Assembly: GCF_000317535.1 (NCBI RefSeq)
Contig: NC_019757.1
Location: 62,001 to 126,000 of the forward strand
Origin: Cylindrospermum stagnale PCC 7417
GTDB taxonomy: Bacteria; Cyanobacteriota; Cyanobacteriia; Cyanobacteriales; Nostocaceae
Direction of reading: 5' to 3'
DNA: 64,000 nt
Part shown: piece by piece, positions 45,068-54,107 of the stretch
Layout of the letters: every line of letters begins with the position of its first letter
Numbering within the stretch: position 1 is the first letter of the stretch
Made by a program: the position numbers and the translations under genes
Notes under the pieces: model-generated
Told to the model about the DNA's origin: nothing
Seen by the model: the letters and a program-made list of their open reading frames with translations, nothing else
The model's database searches: none

Positions 45068-45480
45068 TGACTGAAAATAAAAAAACCAATTTGCTATTTG
45101 TCCACTCATCGGTTGACGATGCAGGACTAACGCCTAACGAATTCCGCTTAATCTGTCACTTTGCCAGGCGTGGAGTATGTTTTTCCCGCCTTGCAAAGAT
45201 TGCTGACACCACAGAAATGTCAGTTCGCACTATTCAAAAGACTCTCAAGTTCTTAGTTGAAGAAGGTCTTGTGTTAAAAGAAAACAATCCTGGGCGTCCA
45301 GATACTTACCGTCTTCCTGACCATGAAACTTTTAGAAAGAGGCTTCAGTCTGGAAAACTCCGAGAACGAAAAGAGCTAAAAGAAAAACAAAACAAGTCCA
45401 AAGAAGAAGTAAAGTCTTCTGATGATACTAATGATTCCGCTAGCAAATGCGAAGACAGCGCTGAAGAACCTAAATTTTAG
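45064..45480 (+). CDS. Winged-helix DNA-binding protein with charged tail
   Basis: 138 residues. Residues 20-80 form a helix-turn-helix domain of the HTH_36/replication-initiator-like type (L-T-P-N-E-F-R-L-I-C-H, A-D-T-T-E-M-S-V-R-T-I-Q-K-T-L-K-F-L-V-E-E-G-L-V). The C-terminal 50 residues are Lys/Glu/Ser/Asp-rich and probably disordered. It leads a three-gene operon (next gene 20 bp away). Two in-frame ATGs, 45064 and 45067. It may regulate its own operon or belong to an element with plasmid-like replication control. Confidence 0.75.
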   Translation: MMTENKKTNLLFVHSSVDDAGLTPNEFRLICHFARRGVCFSRLAKIADTTEMSVRTIQKTLKFLVEEGLVLKENNPGRPDTYRLPDHETFRKRLQSGKLRERKELKEKQNKSKEEVKSSDDTNDSASKCEDSAEEPKF

Positions 45481-45500
45481 TTAGAAGGAGTAATATAATA

Positions 45501-45704
45501 GTGACAAAACCAAGATATGACGAAAAAGAAGATAAATCGCGTCATGCAGCAGCGGACGAGGACTGTTGTGAAGAAATGGCAGAAAAATACGGCTGGCGAC
45601 TGGTTGATACAGAGAAAACAGGCAACGATATTTTGCCAGTCGATTGCGTGTTTGATGGCAAAACTGAATTTCCAGAGTCGTATTACGAAACCAATACTGA
45701 TTAG
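45501..45704 (+). CDS. Small acidic hypothetical protein
   Basis: 67 residues, GTG start at 45501 with AGAAGGAG upstream. Acidic, with a C-C pair (D-E-D-C-C-E-E-M-A) and Trp-Arg (Y-G-W-R-L-V). No recognised domain. It lies between the HTH gene and the next gene with short spacing, so probably same operon. A second overlapping frame from 45517 is a shadow. Confidence 0.55.
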   Translation: MTKPRYDEKEDKSRHAAADEDCCEEMAEKYGWRLVDTEKTGNDILPVDCVFDGKTEFPESYYETNTD

Positions 45705-45712
45705 GAGAATTA

Positions 45713-46147
45713 ATGATGCGTAAGTGGATTGTTTTCCGTGCTGAGAAACGTCAACCCGGTTGGGAAGAGAGAAAATATGCCCACACAGGTTCTCTGACTA
45801 AAACTCTAGCTGAACATTATGATTGTTCAGACAAGCCATTACCTGAACCTGGGTATCGTCCACCAGAATTTATCCGAGTTGAACAGTTCGCTGAATCACA
45901 GTATCCAGAAGCTAAAACCCATTATCGCCAAAGTGATTGGGAAGTAACCCATGTTGAAACCTACACACCTGATATTGCAGTAGGTATGGGTTTTGATATG
46001 ATTGTAATTTGCTATTGCAATTATTCACCTATTAATGCACCACTCCAGCCAATGCCAGAACGTCAAGTATTACTTGATTCCTTTGGTGGTGATAAAGAAA
46101 CTTATGAACGCTGGTTAGAATCTGAGAAAGAAACGGCTAAGGTATGA
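45713..46147 (+). CDS. Hypothetical protein, third gene of a small operon
   Basis: 144 residues, with TAGGAG close before ATG-ATG (45713/45716). Trp/Tyr/Pro-rich (R-K-W-I-V-F-R-A-E-K-R-Q-P-G-W, Y-R-P-P-E-F-I-R-V-E, Y-C-N-Y-S-P-I-N-A-P), with no signal peptide or membrane helix. I do not recognise it. The neighbouring HTH gene suggests an accessory element, with function unknown. Confidence 0.6.
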   Translation: MMRKWIVFRAEKRQPGWEERKYAHTGSLTKTLAEHYDCSDKPLPEPGYRPPEFIRVEQFAESQYPEAKTHYRQSDWEVTHVETYTPDIAVGMGFDMIVICYCNYSPINAPLQPMPERQVLLDSFGGDKETYERWLESEKETAKV

Positions 46148-46442
46148 TGCATACTCAGGGCTATTTCATTCTCAACAACCGCCTCAGAATGAATTCTGAA
46201 TCTAATAGAAAGCACCAGACGATTAAAATCGCGGCTACCAGAACAAAGCCTGCCTACGCAGGCTCCAAAATCCTTTATCTTTCCTCAGTCCACGGAGGTG
46301 GACTTTGTTTGTGTAGCCGCGACTTCCAGTCGTTAGGGCTAGGTGCAAGATATCAGTTTTAACTTTAGCTATTAGCCCTGAATGCATCCTGTTTGCATCA
46401 CAGCTTTTGGATATTCTCGATGCACCACCAAAGCTGAATTAC
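46148..46442. other. Spacer filled by a structured repeat
   Basis: No gene. The frame 46144-46362 runs through the repeat at 46218-46335 and is rejected. Confidence 0.5.
46218..46335. repeat. Three-way-junction dispersed repeat
   Basis: An outer stem CGCGGCTAC (46230-46238)/GTAGCCGCG (46313-46321), extended imperfectly by acgat/gtcgt, encloses two perfect hairpins: AGCCTGC..GCAGGCT (46247-46264) and AGTCCAC..GTGGACT (46287-46304). The gtgtagccgcgacttc end is a well-known Nostoc motif. A partial copy lies at 34822-34841. Confidence 0.75.
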
Positions 46443-48044
46443 TTAACTGTAGCCATCTCCAGCGATAGGAAAAGCGTAATCTGAAAACAAGGCGTAACGA
46501 TTATTGTCGCTGCGGGTTTCTTCATCTAAAACTTTGACGACTTTGTTATAAAGGTCTTCTGCTTGTTGGGGTGAATCGCCAATGCTGGTTAAACCTAATT
46601 TGCCAAATTGAGAAAGACAACCCATAAGATGGAAAACTGTGCTTGTCTCCGTTCCACTATCAAAATGTAATCTGTGATGGGCGATAATATCCATTAAATC
46701 GTTGGGTAATAATCCCCGATAGCGGTCTTTTTGCAAGTTGTCTGTGGCAATGTAGTATTTAGGGCGTCCTTGCTGACTGTAAAATAAACCGGTGGAGAGG
46801 TCATAGCGTCCATTGGTTAATAATTTTAGAGTCATGAAAGGATGAGTTGTGCCACCTTTACGGAGGTTGATTTCAATCGCTTGAATATCCCATTGACCAT
46901 TACCTTGGTCAACGGCGATAAAATCAACACCAAATCTCTCTAATACGCCTTTTTTTGCCAGATGATTGCCAACTTGTAAGCCTAATTGCTGTAATTCCAA
47001 ACGATAGCGTTCATCTGCGGGAAATCGGCAACCGAGATAAATTTGTCCGTCTGGGCCTCCGAGAATTTGGTCGTGGGTGGAGAGGATTTCTACTTCCCCG
47101 GTGGGTGTGATGCGTCCTTGCACACTTGGCGATCGCTTTTTTTCCCCTTCTACAAATGCCTCAACGATAGCCCCCATCTCTGGTATACGGGATGAAAAAT
47201 TCTCCCAATTCTCTTTTGGGGCTTGAAAACGCAGATGGGAAAAGCGATCGCTAATCGCCGCTACCCGTTGATCATGAGAACCTTTCCCTGGCGCAACATC
47301 CATCAAAGGTTTGAGATCCAACAGTGCATTTCCTTCTCCCGAAATACCTTCGTTGAGTTTCACCACCATTCGTTGTAATGTCGGTTGACGTTCCCACAAA
47401 TCACCCGCAGCAACCGCCAAATCTGCGGCGCTCCATTTCTGTTCGCTACCATCCGGAAGGGGTACACCACTTTCTTTAAAGATTTTCCGGCTACCACTTT
47501 TTGTCCCCCAAATCTGCAAATCTGGCGCAGCCGCATACAAAGGTACACCCAATTGAATCGATAATTCCGCTTCCCAGAATGAAGAATTGTAACAAGCCAT
47601 AAATGATTTATCTAGCCGCAAAGCTTGACGAATTCTCTCTAGCAATCGGGGACGTTCTAAAATTTTTTGACTCAGCGGTTTTAAAGAAGAATCATAAGTA
47701 GAAAGCAGCAGCAAACGGTTGCGAGCATGAGAAAATGGAATTCCTGGTAACAGTTGTAGATAGTAATCAATGATGCTGGGATGCAGTGGCATTGACGTTA
47801 CATAAATTAGCCTAGTGCGGGGATTCCGCAAGCGAATTAAACTAAATAGCAATCTTTCTTCATAATGCTCACAACCTTCGATTTTCTGGAGTTCTCGCTG
47901 GTCGATACTCAAAGAGGGAATAATTAAAATATCCGCTTCACTATTGTCAAATAACTCGCTAGTTTTCCAGCGGTCGCGCAGAGTTAATTGTAAATTGCGA
48001 AACTTATCAACCTGCTCTAATTCGGAAATATTCAGCGTAGCCAT
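46443..48044 (-). CDS. ATP-grasp peptide ligase of the PGM1 type
   Basis: 533 residues. It resembles the pheganomycin peptide ligase PGM1 family: an N-terminal domain (R-D-R-W-K, Y-E-E-R-L-L-F, L-I-Y-V-T-S) and a C-terminal ATP-grasp domain with V-V-K-L-N-E-G-I-S-G-E-G-N-A, a W-D-I-Q-A-I-E-I-N-L-R-K-G-G-T-T-H-P metal-binding segment, and H-H-R-L-H. Such enzymes join a carboxylate to an amine using ATP. No precursor peptide or tailoring gene is adjacent, so it looks like an orphan. Start ATG at 48044. A conserved role outside secondary metabolism is also possible. Confidence 0.8.
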   Translation of the reverse strand: MATLNISELEQVDKFRNLQLTLRDRWKTSELFDNSEADILIIPSLSIDQRELQKIEGCEHYEERLLFSLIRLRNPRTRLIYVTSMPLHPSIIDYYLQLLPGIPFSHARNRLLLLSTYDSSLKPLSQKILERPRLLERIRQALRLDKSFMACYNSSFWEAELSIQLGVPLYAAAPDLQIWGTKSGSRKIFKESGVPLPDGSEQKWSAADLAVAAGDLWERQPTLQRMVVKLNEGISGEGNALLDLKPLMDVAPGKGSHDQRVAAISDRFSHLRFQAPKENWENFSSRIPEMGAIVEAFVEGEKKRSPSVQGRITPTGEVEILSTHDQILGGPDGQIYLGCRFPADERYRLELQQLGLQVGNHLAKKGVLERFGVDFIAVDQGNGQWDIQAIEINLRKGGTTHPFMTLKLLTNGRYDLSTGLFYSQQGRPKYYIATDNLQKDRYRGLLPNDLMDIIAHHRLHFDSGTETSTVFHLMGCLSQFGKLGLTSIGDSPQQAEDLYNKVVKVLDEETRSDNNRYALFSDYAFPIAGDGYS

Positions 48045-48724
48045 AACGCATGCCCTGTATTAATCCCAATATTGCTTTACTACTTAGGTATATCCCAAGT
48101 CGCAATCAGATGGCTGTATTTTTTTGTAACTTTTCCCTAATGTTCTTCAGTAGGATATAAAACTCTATACTTGCAGATTACCCGGATAGCTACTTGATCA
48201 AACAAGGTCTAGTCGTGATTTGGGATGTTCTTTCTTCAGCGAGTCCGCAAGTCTTTTTTAATATTAGCCAAAAGCAGGCTTTTGAGAGGAATAATTAAAG
48301 TCTCATCAAGAAACCTGATGCTTCAGCTTTCATGCTTCAAATGTCGTAATTTATCTGAATTACTTTTACGCCTTAAGGTTGATTAATTTTACTGGTTGTT
48401 TATTTCTAGTGGACGATAAAAACCAGCCAGAGAACAGTTAACTTTAAAACATGAATGATGAAACGGATACATGCTTCATCAGATCATAGTTGTCAACTTG
48501 TTTTCAGTGGTTGAATTAAGAACTTGTGGTAGGTGTGGGGAGAGATAATGTTAGTCGTGTACAGTTACCGGGAATTTACTACATTTGGCGAACATCCGGG
48601 GTAGAAAAGCCTAAACTTGCCTTGTGCAAGTGGGAGCCAAATTTAAAAGCAAACCTTGGGTTGGTTTTTCGATCCAAGGTTTACTTTTGCTATTTGTTAC
48701 GATTCAATTTCTAGGAAAGAACCG
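48045..48724. other. Long gene-free spacer
   Basis: About 680 bp between divergent genes. Frames here lack domains and start signals. AAGGTTGATTAATTTTAC-like AT-rich stretches may contain the SDR promoter. I see no RNA gene. Confidence 0.45.
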
Positions 48725-49582
48725 ATGCCAAGAGAAAAAAAATTACAACCGCCACAGCAACAAAAACCACCAGGTGTGGAATCAGAAATGCAACCAAAAC
48801 CCAAAGCAGATGATGAACAATATCGGGGTAGTGGTAAGCTAAAAAATAAGGTGGCAGTGATTACAGGTGGCGATAGTGGGATTGGTCGGGCTGTAGCGAT
48901 CGCATTTGCTAAAGAAGGTGCAGATGTAGCGATAGTCTACCTCAAAGAACACGGAGACGCCAAAGAAACGCAAGATTTAGTAGAAAAACAAGGACGAAGG
49001 GCGGTACCAATAGCAGGTGACATTACCGATGAAGGCTTTTGTCAGCAAGTTATCCAACAAACAGTAGATGAGTTTGGCAAACTTGATATTCTGATCAACA
49101 ACGCCGCTGAACAGCATCCACAAGAGAATATTGAGGATATTAGCAAAGAGCAATTAGAGCGAACTTTTCGCACTAATATTTTCTCGATGTTTTATCTGAC
49201 CAAGGCGGCGGTTAAGCACTTGCAACCTGGTAGTTCTATCATCAATACTACATCAGTCACAGCTTATAAAGGTAGTCCGCAATTATTGGATTACTCTTCG
49301 ACAAAAGGTGCAATTGTCGCGTTTACTCGTTCCTTATCACAAAATTTGCTAGGTAAGGGAATTCGTGTTAACGCTGTAGCACCAGGTCCAATTTGGACAC
49401 CTTTAATTCCCTCAACTTTTCCCGAAGAGAAAGTTGCTACTTTTGGACAGCAGGCACCAATGCAACGAGCCGGACAACCAGAAGAAGTTGCACCTAGTTA
49501 TGTATTTCTCGCTTCTGATGACGCTTCTTATATGTCTGGTCAAGTATTACATCCCAATGGCGGAGAAGTAGTCAACGGCTGA
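48725..49582 (+). CDS. Short-chain dehydrogenase/reductase (YghA-like)
   Basis: 285 residues from the ATG at 48725, with AGGAAAG upstream; a frame opening at 48656 includes no reliable start. NAD(P)-binding T-G-G-D-S-G-I-G-R-A (about 52-61), N-N-A-A-E, catalytic Ser-Tyr-Lys (S-V-T, Y-S-S-T-K-G) and P-G-P-I-W-T-P-L. The Pro/Gln-rich N-terminal extension is typical of the YghA/GsiB-like stress-associated SDR group. Substrate unknown. Confidence 0.9.
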   Translation: MPREKKLQPPQQQKPPGVESEMQPKPKADDEQYRGSGKLKNKVAVITGGDSGIGRAVAIAFAKEGADVAIVYLKEHGDAKETQDLVEKQGRRAVPIAGDITDEGFCQQVIQQTVDEFGKLDILINNAAEQHPQENIEDISKEQLERTFRTNIFSMFYLTKAAVKHLQPGSSIINTTSVTAYKGSPQLLDYSSTKGAIVAFTRSLSQNLLGKGIRVNAVAPGPIWTPLIPSTFPEEKVATFGQQAPMQRAGQPEEVAPSYVFLASDDASYMSGQVLHPNGGEVVNG

Positions 49583-49616
49583 TTTTTTTTACAGCTATTT
49601 TCAGATAAATAGTGAG

Positions 49617-49645
49617 GTAGGGGCACAGCAATGCTGTGCCCTTAA
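49617..49645. repeat. Dispersed palindrome, aggggcacagcaatgctgtg family
   Basis: GTAGGGGCACAGCA..TGCTGTGCCC forms a hairpin 35 bp after the SDR stop. Relative of 39762-39790. Confidence 0.8.
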
Positions 49646-49795
49646 GAAAGATACTGCTGTAATCTGAAGGATACAGGGAAATTGTGAATTTATCTCCTAA
49701 ATATCTCCCTGCGTCCTCCATTAGGTAGATGAGTTGATATTGAATAGGTGATAATCTGTCTAGCAAAGAACACCTAACAAATAACTTCTAAATCT

Positions 49796-50053
49796 ATGGC
49801 ATCCCCAACACCATTGTATGGCACTGATCTAGTAGATTGTGCTAGAGCAAATGCCAAGCAAGGAATTGAAACTGCTGCTTATCAATGTGGCTATAGTGAT
49901 GATATCAACACATTTACACGAGAACTAAGGCAAGCTTGCGAAAAAATGAATTTGCAAGTTAAAGAACTCAACGAACTGATTACCGATCAAGATATGATCT
50001 TGGAATTGGGAACTGGTGAAATTGTTGCTCCGGAGACAGCGACACAACTTTAA
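49796..50053 (+). CDS. Small hypothetical protein
   Basis: 85 residues, predicted helical, with two Cys (V-D-C-A-R-A and Q-C-G-Y) and an N-T-F-T-R-E-L-R-Q-A-C-E-K-M helix. No clear ribosome site before the ATG, and no domain I recognise. Codon use is like neighbouring genes, so I judge it real but uncertain. Confidence 0.5.
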   Translation: MASPTPLYGTDLVDCARANAKQGIETAAYQCGYSDDINTFTRELRQACEKMNLQVKELNELITDQDMILELGTGEIVAPETATQL

Positions 50054-50161
50054 ATCAGGATTTAAGGATAAATGGATGAACAGGATTAATGTTTATTATC
50101 CTCAAATCAATCATCTTAATCCTTTAATCTGAGAATCTTGCGCCCAATTACCAATCCCCAA

Positions 50162-51709
50162 TCAAGATAACTTTGTCAGAAATCCCAAGAGTTTTTTGGT
50201 GTTCGCTGTTAACAGTGTCCGGCGATAAGTATCCGCTGCTTTTTTAATCGCTTCAGCCTGAGTGGGATAAGGATGAATCACACTACTTAACTTACTCAAA
50301 CCGATCTTATTCATAATTGCCGTGGTGATTTCAGAAATCATTTCCCCCCCATGACTGGCGACGATGGTTGCACCGAGAATCTGGTCAGACCCCTTTTTGT
50401 GGTGGATTTTCACAAATCCCAACTCTTCACCATCTGCGATCGCTCGATCTACACTACTAAAAGGAATCTTAATCGTCGCCACATCCAGCCCCAAGGCTTG
50501 CGCCTCCTGTTCATACATCCCCACATGGGCAATTTCTGGGACAGTATAAGTCACCCAAGGCATCACCAAACTGCTAAGTCTACTGCGTCCCAACCCAAAG
50601 GGCGAAAACAGCGCATTCTTAATCACAATTCGCGCCGCCGCATCCGCCGCATGGGTAAACTTCCAATTCATGCAGATATCCCCAGCAGCATATATCTTGG
50701 GGTTCGTAGTTTGGAGGTAATCATTCACCTTCACACCCGATTGCTGGTCATATTCAACCCCGACTGCGGCTAAATTGAGATTTTCCACATTTGGTACACG
50801 TCCCGCACTGGCTAAAATTTCATCAACAGTCACCGAATCTCGATGACCATTCACAGAAAAATAAAGTCGCTTACCCTCGGTGACTGTCACCACTTCTTCT
50901 AACTGGCAATTTAGCACCAAGCGAATACCCTCATCTAGCAAAACCTTTTGCAGAATTTCCGCCGCGTCAGCATCTTCTTTATTCAGGATGTGAGAACCGC
51001 GATGGAACAGCACCACCTCACAACCCAAGCGGCGAAATGCTTGCGCCAATTCGCAACCAATCGGCCCCCCACCAATCACCGCCAAACGTTCTGGTCGTTG
51101 AATGAGGGAAAAAATCGTCTCATTAGTCAAATAACCCGCTTTTTCCAGACCCGGAATCGCCGGTTGCATCGCCCTAGCGCCGGTAGCAATCACAGCTTTT
51201 TTAAACTTTAGAGTTTTATCGCCAACTTCCACAGTATTGTTACTCGCAAATCGACCGTTACCCAAGAAAACATCTACCCCCAAAGATGAGAAACGTTCCG
51301 CCGAATCATGATCACTCATACCAGCCCTGATTCGTCGCATCCGTGCCATAACTGTGGAAAAATCAACTTCAATATGCTTAGAAATATTAATTCCTAATTC
51401 CTTCGCACCCCACATTTCGCCAACTACGCGAGAAGACCGGATGATAGATTTGGACGGTACACAACCAAAATTTAAGCAATCTCCACCCATGAGATGCTTT
51501 TCAATTAAAGCCACTTTTAAACCCAAATCTAAACCCGCAGCACCCGCAGCCACGACTAATCCCGCCGTACCTGCACCAATTACTACCAAGTCGTATTCAT
51601 CAGCAGGTTGGGGATTAACCCAATTTGGCGGATGGACGTGAGAAACCAAGGTTTGATTATACTCATCCATTGGACGAACTGTGACTCTCTCGAATTCTGA
51701 ATTGGACAT
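50162..51709 (-). CDS. Mercuric reductase-like pyridine nucleotide-disulfide oxidoreductase
   Basis: 515 residues, FAD protein with V-I-G-A-G-T-A-G at 43-50, redox pair C78-L-N-F-G-C83-V-P-S-K, a second dinucleotide motif I-G-G-G-P-I-G-C-E-L-A and C-terminal dimerisation domain with H-P-Y-P-T. It lacks the HMA domain and terminal Cys pair needed for Hg(II), so it is not a true MerA. Similar genes neighbour VTT-family and GT2 (TIGR04283-type) genes in arsenosugar loci, as here. Confidence 0.88.
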   Translation of the reverse strand: MSNSEFERVTVRPMDEYNQTLVSHVHPPNWVNPQPADEYDLVVIGAGTAGLVVAAGAAGLDLGLKVALIEKHLMGGDCLNFGCVPSKSIIRSSRVVGEMWGAKELGINISKHIEVDFSTVMARMRRIRAGMSDHDSAERFSSLGVDVFLGNGRFASNNTVEVGDKTLKFKKAVIATGARAMQPAIPGLEKAGYLTNETIFSLIQRPERLAVIGGGPIGCELAQAFRRLGCEVVLFHRGSHILNKEDADAAEILQKVLLDEGIRLVLNCQLEEVVTVTEGKRLYFSVNGHRDSVTVDEILASAGRVPNVENLNLAAVGVEYDQQSGVKVNDYLQTTNPKIYAAGDICMNWKFTHAADAAARIVIKNALFSPFGLGRSRLSSLVMPWVTYTVPEIAHVGMYEQEAQALGLDVATIKIPFSSVDRAIADGEELGFVKIHHKKGSDQILGATIVASHGGEMISEITTAIMNKIGLSKLSSVIHPYPTQAEAIKKAADTYRRTLLTANTKKLLGFLTKLS

Positions 51710-51887
51710 TAGTAGTTCCTCTGAAGGGTGAAGTATGAAGTATGTTTTTTATCTTGGTCTTCAGTTTATTTGCTAAGAGAAAGCAAAACTGGAAATTTTG
51801 TCTTTACTAATGAATATAGCCTCGGCAATATTTTGTCCGTTTGTTAATTGACAGATTATCAAAAAATATTACTGTTTAAATATTGGG

Positions 51888-51908
51888 GAACAGGCATCTT
51901 GCCTGTTC
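51888..51908. repeat. Short palindrome downstream of a gene
   Basis: GAACAGGCAT-C-TTGCCTGTTC, a near-perfect hairpin 21 bp past the stop of the VTT-family gene (minus strand). Related to 42023-42059. Confidence 0.7.
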
Positions 51909-51928
51909 TACAGGAGAATTTTAAATGT

Positions 51929-52681
51929 TTACAAAACTTCTTCTTCTAAAGCTTTTTGCGCTATACGGGTAACATAAATTGTTACGGCGACTGACGCTAT
52001 AAAACCCAGAATGCGAATTGCCCATTGTAGGGTAGGGTTGGTAGGTTGAGTCTCAGTCCCAATCAGCGCTAAATTTCCAGCTAGGGAACCGATGTAAACA
52101 TACATAATTGTTCCTGGAATCATCCCTAAAGAACCGATGAAATAGTCTTTGAGTGTAACTCCTGTAATTCCAAAAGCGTAGTTTAATAAGTTGAACGGAA
52201 ATATTGGGGAAAGTCGGGTTAACAAGACAATTTTTAATCCTTCTCTCCCCACAGCTTCGTCAATAGCAGCAAACTTTTTGTTATCGGCAATTTTATTGGC
52301 AACCCAACCCCTAGCTAAATAACGTCCCACCAAAAACGCCGCTGTAGCACCGAGAGTTGCACCAATAAATACATAGACAGAACCCCAAAATACACCAAAA
52401 ATAACACCAGCTCCCAAGGTGAGAATTGAGCCTGGTAAAAATGCCACAGTTGCAATAATATAGATGGTAATAAAAGCAATTGCTCCCACTGTTCCTAAGC
52501 TATCAATCCACTGCAAAGCATTGTGTAAAATGGCTTGGAGGTTGAAAGAATTTGTCTTCACAGATTCTTCCGCCCAGGCAAATTTTGTATTTAATATAAA
52601 ATCTATGCTGAGTATAAATAATGTGGAGATACTCAACTGGAAAAAGTTTCTCAGTATTTTCTCAAAAAATCGATTTGTCAT
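51929..52681 (-). CDS. VTT (TVP38/TMEM64/DedA-type) membrane protein
   Basis: 250 residues. A signal-anchor-like N-terminus, then the VTT domain: L-P-G-S-I-L-T-L-G-A-G-V-I-F-G, G-A-T-L-G-A-T-A-A-F-L-V-G-R-Y-L-A-R, and R-L-S-P-I-F-P-F-N-L-L-N-Y-A-F-G. VTT proteins are probable lipid scramblases or ion-coupled transporters. It lies in the mercuric-reductase-like/GT2 neighbourhood and starts 35 bp from the divergent membrane protein at 52717. Confidence 0.88.
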   Translation of the reverse strand: MTNRFFEKILRNFFQLSISTLFILSIDFILNTKFAWAEESVKTNSFNLQAILHNALQWIDSLGTVGAIAFITIYIIATVAFLPGSILTLGAGVIFGVFWGSVYVFIGATLGATAAFLVGRYLARGWVANKIADNKKFAAIDEAVGREGLKIVLLTRLSPIFPFNLLNYAFGITGVTLKDYFIGSLGMIPGTIMYVYIGSLAGNLALIGTETQPTNPTLQWAIRILGFIASVAVTIYVTRIAQKALEEEVL

Positions 52682-52716
52682 GATTTTTTAGGATAGATTT
52701 TTGGGTAATTAATTTT

Positions 52717-53388
52717 ATGAAATACCATGCTAAAACTGGGAAGTTTTTATGGCTATGGATACCTGTAACAACAGCAAGTAGTTTGGTAGGTATAGTATCT
52801 GGTTTTGTTGGAGGCTTTATAATTGCGTTATGTGGGACTGCTATACCTAGGCACTTTTTAGAACCTGGTCAAGAGGGGATTCTGGTAGGTTCACTTCTAG
52901 GGGGAGCTTTAATTGGGACAATTATCGGTATCTCACAAGGATTAGTTCTCAGAAAATATTTCCCGCGAATTCGTTACTGGATAATAGCAAGTATCTTCTA
53001 TAGTACTATCAGTTTTCAGTTGATTGTTCAGAGCCGGCACTTCTGGTTAAGAAATGATAAATTTATTACGGTTCAAGAGACTTTTTGGCAAAGCATTATC
53101 AGTGGTTTAGTAGTTGGAACTATAGCTGGAATTGTACAATGGTTTGCCCTAATTGCTCAGTTTCCTGAAGATTCTCGGTGGAAAACAGTCTCTTTTGTCT
53201 GGGTGTTGGTAAGTCCATTGAGTATGATAATGAGCTTTCCCTTTTTGGATTTTGGAGATTTTTATACGATTTTTAATGGGGGATTTGATGAAAAGACTAT
53301 TTTGTTTGTGGGAGGTTTAGCTATATATTCTACGCTTACCGGATTAGCTTTATTATGGTTAATCAAACAGCGGCGAACAAGTATTTAA
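52717..53388 (+). CDS. Polytopic membrane protein of unknown function
   Basis: 223 residues with six or seven hydrophobic helices and Gly-rich turns (G-S-L-L-G-G-A-L-I-G-T-I-I-G-I-S-Q-G). The repeated G-x-x-x-G-x-x-Q-x-x-x-L pattern occurs in cyanobacterial proteins of unknown role. It converges on the GT2 gene with an eight-base gap. Confidence 0.65.
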   Translation: MKYHAKTGKFLWLWIPVTTASSLVGIVSGFVGGFIIALCGTAIPRHFLEPGQEGILVGSLLGGALIGTIIGISQGLVLRKYFPRIRYWIIASIFYSTISFQLIVQSRHFWLRNDKFITVQETFWQSIISGLVVGTIAGIVQWFALIAQFPEDSRWKTVSFVWVLVSPLSMIMSFPFLDFGDFYTIFNGGFDEKTILFVGGLAIYSTLTGLALLWLIKQRRTSI

Positions 53389-53396
53389 ATTAATTT

Positions 53397-54107
53397 TTAT
53401 AACCTCCTAAATTTTTCTTGGCGATACCAACTACGAATTCGTTCTGGTGAAACACCGAATAAATATGCAATGATGACTATCTGATTCAGCAGGGTAGTTT
53501 GGAAAATTCCTTTTTGCAACCATCTCCGGGCTGAAGTAGTCACTGGCACGGGAATAATGGTGATTTTGCCGAAAGTTTTTAACCGCTTTATGAGTTCAAA
53601 GTCTTCCATGATAGGCAATTCAGGAAAATTACCAATTTGCTGAAATACTTTTTTGGTTAAAAAAATTGCTTGATCACCATAAGGCATTTGCCAAAAATGC
53701 GATCGCCATTTCACCCCCGATTCCACCAACCGCAAACCCCAGCGCGATGCATCAATCCGCAAAGTAAATGCACCTGCGACAACTTTAGGCTGTTGTAGCG
53801 CTGTGCGAATCATCTGATCAAATCCTGCGGGTAACCGGGTATCCCCATGGAGAAACAGCAGTATGTCGCCATTTGCAACCAAAGCACCTGCGTTCATTTG
53901 CCTTGCACGACCAGTAGGAGATGAGATAACTTTTACACCTAGTGACTGAGCAATTTTTACAGTGTCATCTGTTGAGCCACCATCAACCACAATTACTTCT
54001 ATATTTGTACTCGGTTGAGTATTGGCTAAAGCGTCTTTGATATTACCCGCTTCGTTGAGAGTCGGAATAATAATCGAAATTGTCGCAGCGTCAAGGTTCT
54101 GACTCAC
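53397..54107 (-). CDS. Family 2 glycosyltransferase, TIGR04283-type
   Basis: 236 residues. GT-A fold: S-I-I-I-P-T-L-N-E-A-G-N-I, V-V-D-G-G-S-T-D-D-T, and the D-x-D-like metal site F-L-H-G-D-T-R. The length and A-G-A-F-T-L segment fit TIGR04283 family proteins, often found in arsenosugar biosynthesis loci. The mercuric-reductase-like and VTT genes are nearby on the same strand. ArsM and the radical-SAM ArsS are not in the window, so the pathway is not shown. Confidence 0.85.
   Translation of the reverse strand: MSQNLDAATISIIIPTLNEAGNIKDALANTQPSTNIEVIVVDGGSTDDTVKIAQSLGVKVISSPTGRARQMNAGALVANGDILLFLHGDTRLPAGFDQMIRTALQQPKVVAGAFTLRIDASRWGLRLVESGVKWRSHFWQMPYGDQAIFLTKKVFQQIGNFPELPIMEDFELIKRLKTFGKITIIPVPVTTSARRWLQKGIFQTTLLNQIVIIAYLFGVSPERIRSWYRQEKFRRL

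Noticed and set aside
50162-51709. True mercuric reductase
   Set aside because: No HMA domain and no C-terminal Cys pair.
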